36,823 nucleotides of DNA, taken from positions 1-36,823 of the IMG/VR virus record IMGVR_UViG_3300037961_001224, one strand, 5' to 3'. The position numbers and the translations under genes were made by a program. Source of the DNA: a virus. A model generated the notes under the pieces. It was given only the letters and a program-made list of their open reading frames with translations, searched no databases and had not been told where the DNA came from. Shown in pieces: positions 1 to 8,576 of this stretch (position 1 is the first letter of the stretch; each line of letters begins with the position of its first letter).

Positions 1-2519
1 TTAAGGCATTTGACTCCTCTGATTACGCTACTGCGGTCCAAGGCTCTACTGCCGACTCTGCACTACAAAACGTAGTAGAAGATACTACTCCTCAGCTAGG
101 CGGTAATCTTGATCTTAACGGTAATAATATTACTGGCACAGGCAACATTGACGTAACCGGCACAGTGACTGCTGATGGTTTGACTTTAGGCGCAGAAGGC
201 GACCAGATTAGCATTCCAACATCTAACGGCAGTATTAACGGAATTATTACAACTGGAGACTCGGTTTACGGGAATGCCTTTGAGTTTAAAAACGGCAACG
301 CCATAGTTCTTGTATCTGATACAAACGATTCTGGTGTTAGCGGCACAGACGCAACCCTTATTGCACGAGGAAGCAGTGCAACAAGAACAGCTTTATTTGA
401 TGCCAACGGCGATGTTTCGTTGTTTGAGGACACGGGTACGACTGCGAAGCTGTTCTGGGATGCTTCTGCAGAGTCGCTGGGTATTGGCACTACTAGTCCA
501 GCACAAAAGGTTCATGCTTCTAGCACTGGAATTACTTATTTTAGAGCAACAGGCGGAAGTGGGACCACAGGTATTGATTTTGGTCAGCACAGCAATACCA
601 ACGGCTATGTGTGGTTGAGAGACAATACCAGCTTATTGTTTGGTCAAAACAATACAGAGCGTATGCGTATTAACTCTAGCGGCAACGTCGGTATTGGCAC
701 TAGCAGTCCAGCTAACTTACTTCACGTTAAAGGCGCTTCTTCAGGAGCATTAGATTTAGCTCGATTTAGACTTGAAGGCGCTACAAACAATCCAATGCTA
801 AAGATTGAGGCTGATGAAGCAAATCAAACAGCAGGCATTGATGTTTCTGGTAGCACAACAACAGAGCTTACGTTTAGCCAAGGCGGTACGGAACGCATGC
901 GTATCGACTCCAGCGGCAACTTGTTGATTGGTAAAACGTCTGCAGACAACACGACTCAAGGAGTTAGGATTTATTCAACAGGCCGTCAGTCAATAGTTTC
1001 TGAAGCTGACACTGCACTAATTGTTAATCGTCTAACTTCTGACGGCACTCTTATAGATTTTCGCAAAAATAGTGCTTCACAGGGAGTCATTGGCATTGCT
1101 GGACAAGAGTTATTTATTGCACACGATGATGGCTCTACAGATTCGGGTCTGAGATTTAGAGATGGCGGCGAAATAATACCTTGTCAAGCCACAGGAACAG
1201 GTACAGATGGTGTTGCTACTTTAGGCTCGTCATCATTTAGGTTTAAAGATGTTTATTCTGACGGCTTAGATATTACTTCATCCGCAAGCAATGGCTTTAA
1301 TATAGTAGCAACAGATACAGCGCCTGACTCTGCATTTAATGCAATGAGGCTTGATTACAACATTTCAGGATCAGGTGCGACAACTAATGATCGAAACCAT
1401 ATTGGATTAAATATTGATGTAGATTCATCTGCAACAGGCGGTGACACAAATCATGAGCATCGAATTTATGGAGTTCATACTGCTGTTACTGCAAGCGGCG
1501 ATAGCGATTTAATTTATGGGAATTATTCGATTTCTCGTGCAGATAATTTTGGTAGTTCTAATCAAGTCACAAATATTAGATCAACAGTTGGAATAGGTCA
1601 GGCACACCAAGATGCTGGAACAGTATCTAACAATATAGGTACATATGGACAAGGGACAAACTTAAGTTCAGGCAGTGGAATAGTAACTCACACTTATGGT
1701 TTATATGGGCTTGCACTAGCTCAAAGCACAAGCTCACAAAGCAGCACTGGTTATTCTGCTGTTTTTGGAATAGCGCAAGTTACAAATACAAACACATCTG
1801 ACATTTCTCAACTTAATGGTGTTAGAGCAGAGATTCAATTAGATAACAAAACATCGTCTGCTATTACGATTTCAAATGCTTACGTTGTTCGAGCAGAGTA
1901 TGACGAAAACGACTCTGATGATGCTTCTTATACTGTAACAAATGGTTATCTATTCTACGGTAACTATTCAGGTACAAAACCAACAAACGCTTACGGTGTT
2001 TACATTACAGATGCCGTAAGAAATTACTTTGGCGGTTACATAACGACGGGTGACGGTAGCGTTTCTTCACCAAGCTATTCGTTTAATGGTGATTCAAACA
2101 CAGGAATGTTTAGCCCGCAGGATCATACACTCGGCTGGGCAACTAACGGTGCTGAAGAAATGCGCCTTACGAGTGGTGGGGATCTTCATGTAGATGGCAA
2201 TGTTATTGCTTACTCAACTACTATTTCGGATCGTCGCCTCAAGTCTGACATTACCAACATTTCTAATGCACTCGACAAGGTAGGTCAGATTAACGGTGTG
2301 ACCTTTGTACGAGACCACAATGGTGAAAAAGCGGCTGGTGTTGTAGCGCAAGAAATTATTGAGGTGTTGCCAGAAGCAGTTAAGTCTCAGGCACTGCCTT
2401 TGCAGACAGGCGATGATGAGTCTGAATACTATGTAGTTGAGTACGATGCTGTAACAGGTTTGTTAGTAGAAGCTGTTAAAGAACTCAAAGCTCGTGTTGA
2501 AGCATTGGAGTCTCAATAA
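1..2519 (+). CDS. Tail fibre/tailspike, C-terminal 839 codons, with S74 intramolecular chaperone
   Basis: This is the 3' part of the receptor-binding tail fibre. The frame is open from the first bases and continues the gene that begins at 36118; the split codon across the window ends is GTT (Val). A short region with the pattern LGGNLDLNGNNITGTG is followed by tail-fibre sequence with repeated 'GIGT(T/S)SPA' and 'ERMRI(N/D)SSGN' blocks at about 480-960. The C-terminus has the peptidase S74 (endosialidase chaperone) signature SDRRLKSDI near 2228-2255, then a helical tail ending in KARVEALESQ. In this family the chaperone trimerises the fibre and cleaves itself off at the serine before DRRLK. 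Full length across the junction is 1,074 residues. The stop overlaps the next ATG (TAATG). The receptor-binding middle (about 1200-2050) resembles nothing I can name. Confidence 0.9.
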   Translation, partial: KAFDSSDYATAVQGSTADSALQNVVEDTTPQLGGNLDLNGNNITGTGNIDVTGTVTADGLTLGAEGDQISIPTSNGSINGIITTGDSVYGNAFEFKNGNAIVLVSDTNDSGVSGTDATLIARGSSATRTALFDANGDVSLFEDTGTTAKLFWDASAESLGIGTTSPAQKVHASSTGITYFRATGGSGTTGIDFGQHSNTNGYVWLRDNTSLLFGQNNTERMRINSSGNVGIGTSSPANLLHVKGASSGALDLARFRLEGATNNPMLKIEADEANQTAGIDVSGSTTTELTFSQGGTERMRIDSSGNLLIGKTSADNTTQGVRIYSTGRQSIVSEADTALIVNRLTSDGTLIDFRKNSASQGVIGIAGQELFIAHDDGSTDSGLRFRDGGEIIPCQATGTGTDGVATLGSSSFRFKDVYSDGLDITSSASNGFNIVATDTAPDSAFNAMRLDYNISGSGATTNDRNHIGLNIDVDSSATGGDTNHEHRIYGVHTAVTASGDSDLIYGNYSISRADNFGSSNQVTNIRSTVGIGQAHQDAGTVSNNIGTYGQGTNLSSGSGIVTHTYGLYGLALAQSTSSQSSTGYSAVFGIAQVTNTNTSDISQLNGVRAEIQLDNKTSSAITISNAYVVRAEYDENDSDDASYTVTNGYLFYGNYSGTKPTNAYGVYITDAVRNYFGGYITTGDGSVSSPSYSFNGDSNTGMFSPQDHTLGWATNGAEEMRLTSGGDLHVDGNVIAYSTTISDRRLKSDITNISNALDKVGQINGVTFVRDHNGEKAAGVVAQEIIEVLPEAVKSQALPLQTGDDESEYYVVEYDAVTGLLVEAVKELKARVEALESQ

Positions 2520-3115
2520 TGGCTTTGCAATCTTCAGGACAAATTAGCTTAGACGATATTCATGTTGAAGCTGGAGGCACAACAGGCACTCAGGCGGCTA
2601 TTAACGATTCAGACATACGTGGATTAATTAGTGCTTCTTCGGCTTCTGAAATGGAGTTTGCAGACTTTTATGGGGCTAGTTCAGGATACTCAGCTACTCT
2701 ACTAACTGGTACGCAGACATATATAGGCGCTATTAACACTTCAAGCACAATTACATCTACTCCAATTACATACGCAAACAGCGCTACGCTAAGTGATCAG
2801 ACATTTGATCCCGGAAATCAAGGCATCGCTTCATCATCTTCAGTGTCAACGCCGGGTTATATAAGGGCAATCTTTAGTAATCGAATAAGCTTAAATAACT
2901 ACCTTGATATCTATTGCTTGACTGCACTAAGCAACACAGGTTTTACGACAATACGATCTACTCGAACAGGTCATGATGTTTCTTACAATAGAGTAGACGC
3001 AACATTTACTACTACAATTTCAAGCTCACCTGTAAAAGGATATGCGCGTTGGAGATGGCCGGGAACAAGATTGTTTCCAGATTTTTCTACTACTTATACC
3101 GTTTCAATTACTTAG
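2519..3115 (+). CDS. Tail-fibre-associated protein with 'MALQSSG' N-terminal module (paralogue 1)
   Basis: A 198-residue protein. Its first 55 residues (MALQSSGQISLDDIHVEAGG ... DFYGASS) closely match the start of the protein at 3743. The rest is Ser/Thr-rich and beta-like, and differs completely from the paralogue. Such N-terminal modules precede variable adhesin-like domains in tail-end gene clusters of marine phages, so I infer a virion-associated fibre or accessory adhesin. It starts one base inside the tail-fibre stop (TAATG), which implies translational coupling. Enzymatic motifs were not seen. The function is inferred from position and architecture only. Confidence 0.75.
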   Translation: MALQSSGQISLDDIHVEAGGTTGTQAAINDSDIRGLISASSASEMEFADFYGASSGYSATLLTGTQTYIGAINTSSTITSTPITYANSATLSDQTFDPGNQGIASSSSVSTPGYIRAIFSNRISLNNYLDIYCLTALSNTGFTTIRSTRTGHDVSYNRVDATFTTTISSSPVKGYARWRWPGTRLFPDFSTTYTVSIT

Positions 3116-3123
3116 GAATACAC

Positions 3124-3453
3124 ATGGCTATTACTTGGAAAATACTGCACATGGACCGTCTTAACACATCGGATGGTAGATCTGATGTAGTTAAAAACGT
3201 GTTTTGGTATTGCTCTGATTCTGATGCTGATGGAAATTATGGTTTTAGTTTCGGAAATCAACAAATAGAAACTACAGGAATTAATGATGATGACTTTATT
3301 GATTATGACTCGTTAACTGAAGAACAAGTTATTCAATGGGTAAAAGACGGTCTTGCGTCAGATGACAACTTTTTAGCTGATGTAGAGCAAAGCGTTGCAG
3401 ACGCAGTAGCAAATGGACAATATACTTTACGAACTCAAGGAGTGCCTTGGTAA
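3124..3453 (+). CDS. Small acidic tail-region protein, unknown function
   Basis: A 109-residue protein starting MAITWKILHMDRLNTSDGRS. I chose the ATG at 3124, with AGGAA upstream, instead of the longer frame that would begin inside the preceding gene. The N-terminus looks like a beta-rich phage domain often found beside tail fibres. The C-terminal half is acidic and helical (DYDSLTEEQVIQWVKDGL). It sits between two fibre-like modules and its stop overlaps the next start (TAATG). A tail-fibre accessory or assembly role is possible but unproven. Confidence 0.75.
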   Translation: MAITWKILHMDRLNTSDGRSDVVKNVFWYCSDSDADGNYGFSFGNQQIETTGINDDDFIDYDSLTEEQVIQWVKDGLASDDNFLADVEQSVADAVANGQYTLRTQGVPW

Positions 3454-3743
3454 TGGCTACTACAATTAAACTTAAAAACGGATCAGGCGCTCCTGCTGCC
3501 TCCGATCTTGTTCAAGGCGAACCAGCCTTTGACCTAACTAACAAAAGACTATATACCGAAGACACGGGTGGAAATGTCATCGAAGTGGGTACTAATCCAT
3601 CTACGTTAACTATTGGAAGTTGGACAGTGCAAGAAACAAGTAATAACTTAATATTCAGTTACAACGGTGCGGCTGTGTTTAAAGTAACCACAACAGGCGC
3701 TTTAGTTGCTGAAGGCGATGTTACAGCGTTTGGTACTGCATAA
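3453..3743 (+). CDS. Small tail-fibre-like protein (tropism-determinant-type N-terminal domain)
   Basis: A 96-residue protein. Residues 3-45 carry the pattern IKLKNGSGAPAASDLVQGEP followed by LTNKRLYTED, which resembles N-terminal domains of phage fibre and tropism-determinant proteins that attach adhesins to the virion. The remainder is beta-type sequence with 'TTGALVAEGDVTAFGT'. The ATG at 3453 overlaps the previous stop, and its own stop overlaps the next ATG, so it belongs to a tightly coupled tail cassette. It lacks a large receptor-binding domain and may be a connector or a reduced fibre. Confidence 0.75.
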   Translation: MATTIKLKNGSGAPAASDLVQGEPAFDLTNKRLYTEDTGGNVIEVGTNPSTLTIGSWTVQETSNNLIFSYNGAAVFKVTTTGALVAEGDVTAFGTA

Positions 3744-4396
3744 TGGCCTTACAATCTTCTGGTGCAATTAGTTTAAACGATATCCATGTAGAGGCGGGTG
3801 GCACTACAGGCACACCCGTAAATCTTAATGATTCAGATGTTCGTGACTTAATTAATGCGTCTGCCGGTTCAACAATGGACTTTTCAGACTGGTACGGCGC
3901 AAGTGCTAGTGATTTTCTTACCGATCTTGTTTCTCAAACATCAGTAACTGTTACTCAAGGAGATACAGGCAGCAGATTTAGTACTATCAGATATTATGGT
4001 TTTTATGGGTCGACTGGCGCTGATTCAGGATCTGTCAGTCCAACTACATTAACATTTTCAAGTCCAAACACATCGCTTGATATTATATACGCGGCACGCG
4101 GCCCAGTAATTATTCCGGGTCAGCCAGAAGATCCTTCTGCTAGTGCGTTTTGGTTTGGGGTAAAGAATGTAGCTGATCTTTCAATAAGACCAGTAAATAC
4201 AGCAATTACTGGCGTAACACTTGATATTACTGGCGGTACGGTTACTTTGGCACAGTCTGATTCAACATTTGTTGATAGCGAAACCATAGGCGTATACTGG
4301 GTGTGGTTTGCAAACGACTTTACTTCTTCAGAACACACTAACTTTATTTCTGAATGGGACGGCTCTGGCAATACTACAATGGTGGTTAATACATGA
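3743..4396 (+). CDS. Tail-fibre-associated protein with 'MALQSSG' N-terminal module (paralogue 2)
   Basis: A 217-residue protein whose first 55 residues (MALQSSGAISLNDIHVEAGG ... DWYGASA) are homologous to the protein at 2519. The C-terminal part is unrelated, beta-rich and includes a Pro/Gly patch (PGQPEDPSAS). The shared head with different bodies suggests a duplicated attachment module carrying alternative surface-binding domains. Its stop overlaps the next start as ATGA. No catalytic residues were recognised; a role in the tail or adhesin is inferred from architecture and neighbourhood. Confidence 0.75.
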   Translation: MALQSSGAISLNDIHVEAGGTTGTPVNLNDSDVRDLINASAGSTMDFSDWYGASASDFLTDLVSQTSVTVTQGDTGSRFSTIRYYGFYGSTGADSGSVSPTTLTFSSPNTSLDIIYAARGPVIIPGQPEDPSASAFWFGVKNVADLSIRPVNTAITGVTLDITGGTVTLAQSDSTFVDSETIGVYWVWFANDFTSSEHTNFISEWDGSGNTTMVVNT

Positions 4397-4578
4397 TTAC
4401 TTTAACATACGAAGCCCCATCAAATGGAGATACTAGAGTAGAAGGAAACTGGACTGATGGAGAAAACTCAGGAACTTTTTCTACAAAAGTAATTTATACT
4501 AACAACTCTATTGATATTACTGAAACAGAAAGTAGAGTAAAACAAGTAATACAACAAATCAACGAACTTAATGATTGA
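4393..4578 (+). CDS. Small protein of unknown function
   Basis: A 61-residue protein (MITLTYEAPSNGDTRVEGNW...) with a short beta-like N-terminal half and a charged helical end (ESRVKQVIQQINELND). It overlaps the upstream stop by ATGA and overlaps the next gene by eight bases. No family was recognised. The tight packing in the tail/lysis cassette supports a real gene, but nothing in the sequence shows its role. Confidence 0.65.
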   Translation: MITLTYEAPSNGDTRVEGNWTDGENSGTFSTKVIYTNNSIDITETESRVKQVIQQINELND

Positions 4579-5035
4579 TCCAGTAACAGCCATAGCCGCC
4601 GCTAGTAAAGCCTTTGCAATGACAAAAGCCTTTGTTGAGGCAGGACGTTCAGCAGAGGATACTCTGGGACAAGTGGCAAAATGGTACGGGGCAGCTAGTG
4701 ACGTACTGTTTGATGAGTCGAAGAAGAGCAACCCAAGCCCGTTTAAGAAAATGGTGTTTGCTAAGTCTGCCGAAGCTGAAGCACTAGAAGCTTTTGCAAG
4801 AAAGAAAAAGATAGAAGCTCAACGCAAAGAACTACACAGCATCATAGGCATGGCCTATGGTAACCAAGGTTTGAAAGAGTTGAGAGACATTAAGAAGCAA
4901 GTAATAAAACAAAGACAAGATGCTGTTTACCGACAGCAAGAAATGAAAGAACAAATACTAGGCATGTTGTTAGCTTCTGTTGGCTTAGGCGTCGTAGCAG
5001 TTCTAGTGATATTCATTGCAGGTGGTTTCAAATGA
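4571..5035 (+). CDS. Coiled-coil protein with C-terminal membrane anchor
   Basis: A 154-residue protein. Residues 1-50 are alanine-rich and helical (MIDPVTAIAAASKAFAMTKA). Residues 75-130 are highly charged and predicted coiled coil (FARKKKIEAQRKELH; RDIKKQVIKQRQDAVYRQQE). Residues 131-151 form one strong transmembrane segment (ILGMLLASVGLGVVAVLVIF). It lies directly before a small one-helix membrane protein and a holin, so a lysis-accessory or spanin-like role is possible. No lipobox or canonical spanin signature was seen, and a virion role is equally possible. Confidence 0.7.
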   Translation: MIDPVTAIAAASKAFAMTKAFVEAGRSAEDTLGQVAKWYGAASDVLFDESKKSNPSPFKKMVFAKSAEAEALEAFARKKKIEAQRKELHSIIGMAYGNQGLKELRDIKKQVIKQRQDAVYRQQEMKEQILGMLLASVGLGVVAVLVIFIAGGFK

Positions 5036-5217
5036 CAAAAACTGAAGAACTCTTAGCACGTATCGAAGGCCACGAACGAGAGTGTGCTGTGCGTTACGAA
5101 ATGATTAACAAGCAATTGGACGAAGGTGGTAAAAGGTTCGACAAACTGGAAAGACTTGTGTTGTCAATGTATCCATTTATTATTGCTAGTATTGTTGTTG
5201 CGGAGTACTTTAGATGA
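5032..5217 (+). CDS. Small one-helix membrane protein, possible holin-associated
   Basis: A 61-residue protein with a charged N-terminal helix (MTKTEELLARIEGHERECAV ... KRFDKLERL) and one C-terminal hydrophobic helix (VLSMYPFIIASIVVAEYF). This layout resembles small haemolysin-XhlA-like or holin-accessory proteins. It overlaps both neighbours by ATGA-type junctions (5032-5035 and 5214-5217), so it is probably co-translated with the holin. The specific role is inferred. Confidence 0.65.
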   Translation: MTKTEELLARIEGHERECAVRYEMINKQLDEGGKRFDKLERLVLSMYPFIIASIVVAEYFR

Positions 5218-5612
5218 TAGAGGCGCTCATAGGGCCTGTCACAGGGCTTCTAGACAAGTTCATACAGGACAAGGACCAGAAGGCTAGGTTGGCCCACGAG
5301 GTGGCGACCATGGCTCAGAGACACGCTCAGGAGCTTGCAAAGGCACAAATAGAAGTAAACAAGACAGAAGCAGCGCACAAGTCTTTGTTTGTCTCTGGTT
5401 GGAGACCTGCAGTTGGTTGGTGTTGTGTCTTAGGTATGGCAGGTAATTTTATGGTTATACCTTTTACCAACTTTGTATTAGCTCTGTTAGCTATTGAGGT
5501 TTCTGTACCGTTGATTGACTTAGAGACTATGATGCCTGTACTGATGGGTATGCTTGGTCTAGGTGCAATGCGCTCGTATGAAAAAACCAAAGGCGTATCG
5601 AGGGAAAAATAA
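5214..5612 (+). CDS. Holin, 3TM gene-transfer-agent type
   Basis: A 132-residue protein matching the Holin_3TMs pattern: a charged N-terminal helix (KARLAHEVATMAQRHAQELA), then 'SLFVSGWRPAVGWCCVLGMA', further hydrophobic segments, and the diagnostic C-terminal 'MPVLMGMLGLGAMRSYEKTK'. In this family the protein permeabilises the cytoplasmic membrane at the end of infection so that endolysin or host enzymes reach the wall. The probable endolysin is far away at 29290, beside the terminase genes. One base separates neither side: the next gene begins immediately at 5613. Confidence 0.85.
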   Translation: MIEALIGPVTGLLDKFIQDKDQKARLAHEVATMAQRHAQELAKAQIEVNKTEAAHKSLFVSGWRPAVGWCCVLGMAGNFMVIPFTNFVLALLAIEVSVPLIDLETMMPVLMGMLGLGAMRSYEKTKGVSREK

Positions 5613-7925
5613 ATGTCAAGAACACGCGGTAGCGATGACGACACTAGAGAAATCGAATACACTACAATTTTTAATGAAATGTATCGAGTTCGAGACACTG
5701 CTGGCGGTGCTGGTGGCAGAGCCAGAGCTACGCTTGAAGATTATATTACGGCCATACGTAATTATATAGGCAGAGAGCTAACAGAAGAAGAACAAGCAGA
5801 AGCTCAAAGACGTTACAACCAACAAACAATAGGTCGAATTAGAGAACGGCTTCCGGGTTATCGTGGGGACAATAGAGAAGAAGCCCAAGAGTTGCTTGAT
5901 GTTTTGGCTGAAATTGCTGAAACAGGAGAAGTACCTGAAGGCATAGACTCTAGAATTGTAGACATTCTTGACGGCTTAGATCCAACCGATGTTGACGACT
6001 ACCACGACATTGTAGATATTGTTGTTGATATTCTTGCGTCTGAGACAGGTGAAGTTAATGATTGGGTTCAGGACAACGTTGAGGAAGAAGAAGAAGATCC
6101 TGATGTTATTGATGATGAGCTAGAAGTAGACCCTCCTACTTTACCCGAACCGGAAGAGGAAGTAGAAGAGGAAGTAGAAGAGGAAGTAGAAGAGGAAGAA
6201 ACCCAAGAAGAAGAAGAAGGCGCTGCTGGTTCTCAAGATACTGATGACACTGAAGAAACAGAAGAAGACGATCCTATTCAGGATGCTATAGACGATACTA
6301 GTGAAGACGATGATCTTCCTTCTATGGAAGACGATGAATCAACAGAAGAACAAGAGGCTGAAGAAACGCCAGCCGAAGAGCCTGTAACAGAAGCTGAAGA
6401 GGAAGCTGAAGAGGAAGCTGAAGAGGAAGCTGAAGAGGAAGCCGAACCAGAGGAAGAAGAAGAAGAGCTTGATATTCTTGAAGACACTACTGACACTATA
6501 GACGACGACGCTGATGACATAGATGAGGATACCACTGAACAAGAAGAGCCAGAACCTGAGCCTGAGCCTGAACCAGAGCCTGAGCCAGAACCAGAACCTG
6601 AGCCAGAACCAGAACCTGAGCCTGAGCCTGAGCCAGCACCAGAGCCTCAACCAGAGCCAGCACCAGAGCCTGTAACGACTACTCCTACTTTAAACGAAGT
6701 TTTTAGTTTACTACAGTCAGGTCAAGGTGTTTCTAATGCAGTGCTTGCTGAAGTTATTAACAACAACTATGGCTCTATCCCTACTGAAACAGGCTTTGAA
6801 GATTTCTTTGACTGGTTACGTGGTATTATACCCGGAGGTCTCTTAGGAGGAGAAATAGACCGCATCATGAGTGGCATGATAGGCGTTATATTCCCCGACA
6901 TTGATTGGAGAAATGGGCGTATCTTCTTGCCCGGAATACCCGGACTTCCTTTACCACCTTCACCTACAATCATAGGAACTATACAAGACATCTTAGACGG
7001 TAACGTCACTGTACCTCAGGTTTTAGGGGAGTTAGGTAGCGACGTTTGGCAAGAAATAATGACTACTGTAGAAGACCCTATATCTGTTATTGAAGAGGTC
7101 TTTGGTGGAGAAATAGAAGAAGAAGACTTACCTCCGGGTCTGATAGAAGTTATTGTAGGTGGTGGCGTTGGGGGAGAACTTCTTGACTGGCTTAATGACC
7201 TGTTAGATGATGACGGCGATACCCCAAAAAGTGATGACGACGGTGGCTTGATGACTGGTGGGGTAGACCAAGAGGAAGACGAAGGTGACCCAACTACGGG
7301 TGCTGGTGACCCAACTACGGGTGCTGGTGACCCAACTACAGGCGGTAGTGACACAACTACAGGCGGTAGTGACACAACTACAGGCGAAGGTGACGCAACT
7401 ACGGGTACTGGTGACGCAACTACAGGCGAAGGTGACGCAACTACGGGCGGCGGTGACACAACTACAGGCGATAGTGGCACAACTCCGGGCGAAGGTGACA
7501 CAACTACAGGCGATAGTGGCACAACTCCGGGCGAAGGTGACACAACTGTGGGCGGCGGTGACGCAACTACAGGCGATAGTGGCACAACTCCGGGCGAAGG
7601 TGACACAACTGTGGGCGGTAGTGACACAACTACAGGCGATAGTGGCACAACTCCGGGCGAAGGTGACACAACTGTGGGTGGTGGCAGCACAACTACGGGT
7701 GGTGACGAGCCTGAAGAAACAGAAACCGGTGGAACAGATGATAGTGATGACGGGGGTGGATCTTCAACAGCAGGAGGTGGTGCCTTTGGAGGTATGTTGA
7801 CGCAACCTACATTTAGCTATGCCCAGACTCCTTTTGTAGGAGTACCCTATACAGTAAAAGATTATGATGTCGAGCTTCTCAAGATGATGTCGAGACTAGG
7901 AACAGGAAAAGGTTTATTCTCATGA
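5613..7925 (+). CDS. Large acidic low-complexity repeat protein, probably structural
   Basis: A 770-residue protein of unknown family with distinct zones. Residues about 1-150 are ordinary charged helical sequence. Residues 155-310 are extremely acidic, with [10 protein letters not shown] and [10 protein letters not shown] tandem blocks. Residues 312-353 are a Glu-Pro repeat. Residues 360-545 are ordinary sequence with hydrophobic Gly/Pro/Ile stretches ([16 protein letters not shown]). Residues 558-696 are a seven-residue repeat of the type GD(T/A)TTGx / DSGTTPGEG. The last 50 residues are again unique. It lies between the holin and the tail adaptor, so a virion or tail-associated protein is likely. 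The repeats suggest a flexible extended linker. No catalytic motif was recognised. Confidence 0.8.
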   Translation: MSRTRGSDDDTREIEYTTIFNEMYRVRDTAGGAGGRARATLEDYITAIRNYIGRELTEEEQAEAQRRYNQQTIGRIRERLPGYRGDNREEAQELLDVLAEIAETGEVPEGIDSRIVDILDGLDPTDVDDYHDIVDIVVDILASETGEVNDWVQDNVEEEEEDPDVIDDELEVDPPTLPEPEEEVEEEVEEEVEEEETQEEEEGAAGSQDTDDTEETEEDDPIQDAIDDTSEDDDLPSMEDDESTEEQEAEETPAEEPVTEAEEEAEEEAEEEAEEEAEPEEEEEELDILEDTTDTIDDDADDIDEDTTEQEEPEPEPEPEPEPEPEPEPEPEPEPEPEPEPAPEPQPEPAPEPVTTTPTLNEVFSLLQSGQGVSNAVLAEVINNNYGSIPTETGFEDFFDWLRGIIPGGLLGGEIDRIMSGMIGVIFPDIDWRNGRIFLPGIPGLPLPPSPTIIGTIQDILDGNVTVPQVLGELGSDVWQEIMTTVEDPISVIEEVFGGEIEEEDLPPGLIEVIVGGGVGGELLDWLNDLLDDDGDTPKSDDDGGLMTGGVDQEEDEGDPTTGAGDPTTGAGDPTTGGSDTTTGGSDTTTGEGDATTGTGDATTGEGDATTGGGDTTTGDSGTTPGEGDTTTGDSGTTPGEGDTTVGGGDATTGDSGTTPGEGDTTVGGSDTTTGDSGTTPGEGDTTVGGGSTTTGGDEPEETETGGTDDSDDGGGSSTAGGGAFGGMLTQPTFSYAQTPFVGVPYTVKDYDVELLKMMSRLGTGKGLFS
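6155..6680 (+). repeat. Acidic and Glu-Pro codon repeats within the 5613 gene
   Basis: Short in-frame tandem repeats: 12-base units of the gaagtagaagag type near 6160-6205, gaagctgaagag near 6392-6445, and Glu-Pro six-base units (gagcct/gaacca) from about 6547 to 6672. They encode the acidic and EP tracts. Near-identical units should allow slippage-driven length change without breaking the frame. Confidence 0.85.
7288..7700 (+). repeat. Tandem 21-base (higher-order 42-base) coding repeat
   Basis: About 20 degenerate in-frame copies of a 21-base unit encode a seven-residue motif (GDxTTGx). From about 7456 they become a 42-base higher-order unit encoding [14 protein letters not shown]-type 14-mers. 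The repetition lies wholly inside the 770-residue protein and keeps phase throughout. Confidence 0.9.
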
Positions 7926-8569
7926 CGTATTTAAACTTAGTAAATAATGTTTTACGTAGGCTTAGGGAGTCAGAAGTTACTTCTGTACAAGACACTGCCT
8001 ACAGTAAACTAATAGGTGATATTGTCAACGACGCTAAAGATTTAGTAGAAAACGCTTGGGACTGGTCTGCTTTAAGAACAACCTTAACGATTACTACTCA
8101 AGCAAATATTTTTAACTACTCGCTTACAGGCAGTCAAAACAGCATTAAAGAACTTAACGTGTTAAACGACACGTCAAACTCTGTTATGGAGTATCAAACA
8201 GCTAAGTGGTTTGATGCTAAGTTTTTGTTGTCTTCGCCAGAAACAGGATCGCCACAATACTTTAATTACAACGGCGTAGATAGCGATGGTGACACTTTAG
8301 TAGATTTGTACCCTAAACCTGACGGCGTGTACTCAATACGTTTTAATTGTGTGTTACGTAACGCAGATCTTAGTACAGACACTGACAAACTAAAAATACC
8401 TTCTGCTCCTGTTATTCATCTTGCCGTAGCACTAGCAGCACGAGAGCGAGGAGAGACTGGAGGAACATCAACTCAAGAGTACTTTAACATAGCTAATCAA
8501 TACTTGTCTGATGCAATAACACAAGATGCAGGACGACACCCAGAAGAAGTAGTATTCTATACACCTTGA
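7922..8569 (+). CDS. Tail tubular protein A-like head-tail adaptor
   Basis: A 215-residue protein resembling the T7 gp11 (tail tubular protein A/gatekeeper) class. It starts with a helical N-terminus ([16 protein letters not shown]) followed by '[20 protein letters not shown]', a typical adaptor pattern. A beta-rich middle and a C-terminal '[13 protein letters not shown]' helix precede '[13 protein letters not shown]'. In podoviruses this ring sits beneath the portal and connects to the nozzle protein, which is exactly the next gene. It overlaps the preceding stop by four bases (ATGA). Confidence 0.8.
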   Translation: MTYLNLVNNVLRRLRESEVTSVQDTAYSKLIGDIVNDAKDLVENAWDWSALRTTLTITTQANIFNYSLTGSQNSIKELNVLNDTSNSVMEYQTAKWFDAKFLLSSPETGSPQYFNYNGVDSDGDTLVDLYPKPDGVYSIRFNCVLRNADLSTDTDKLKIPSAPVIHLAVALAARERGETGGTSTQEYFNIANQYLSDAITQDAGRHPEEVVFYTP

Positions 8570-8576
8570 GGTACGT

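Noticed and set aside
6278-6650. Opposite-strand Ser-rich and Phe/Leu/Trp-rich ORFs
   Set aside because: They mirror the acidic and Glu-Pro codon repeats and have no credible start sites or neighbours.
7285-7800. Regular repeats that superficially resemble a CRISPR or satellite array, and long ORFs on both strands through them
   Set aside because: Units are in-phase codons of the 770-residue protein, vary gradually, and lack constant repeats with unique spacers; the other-frame ORFs are by-products of the repeat.
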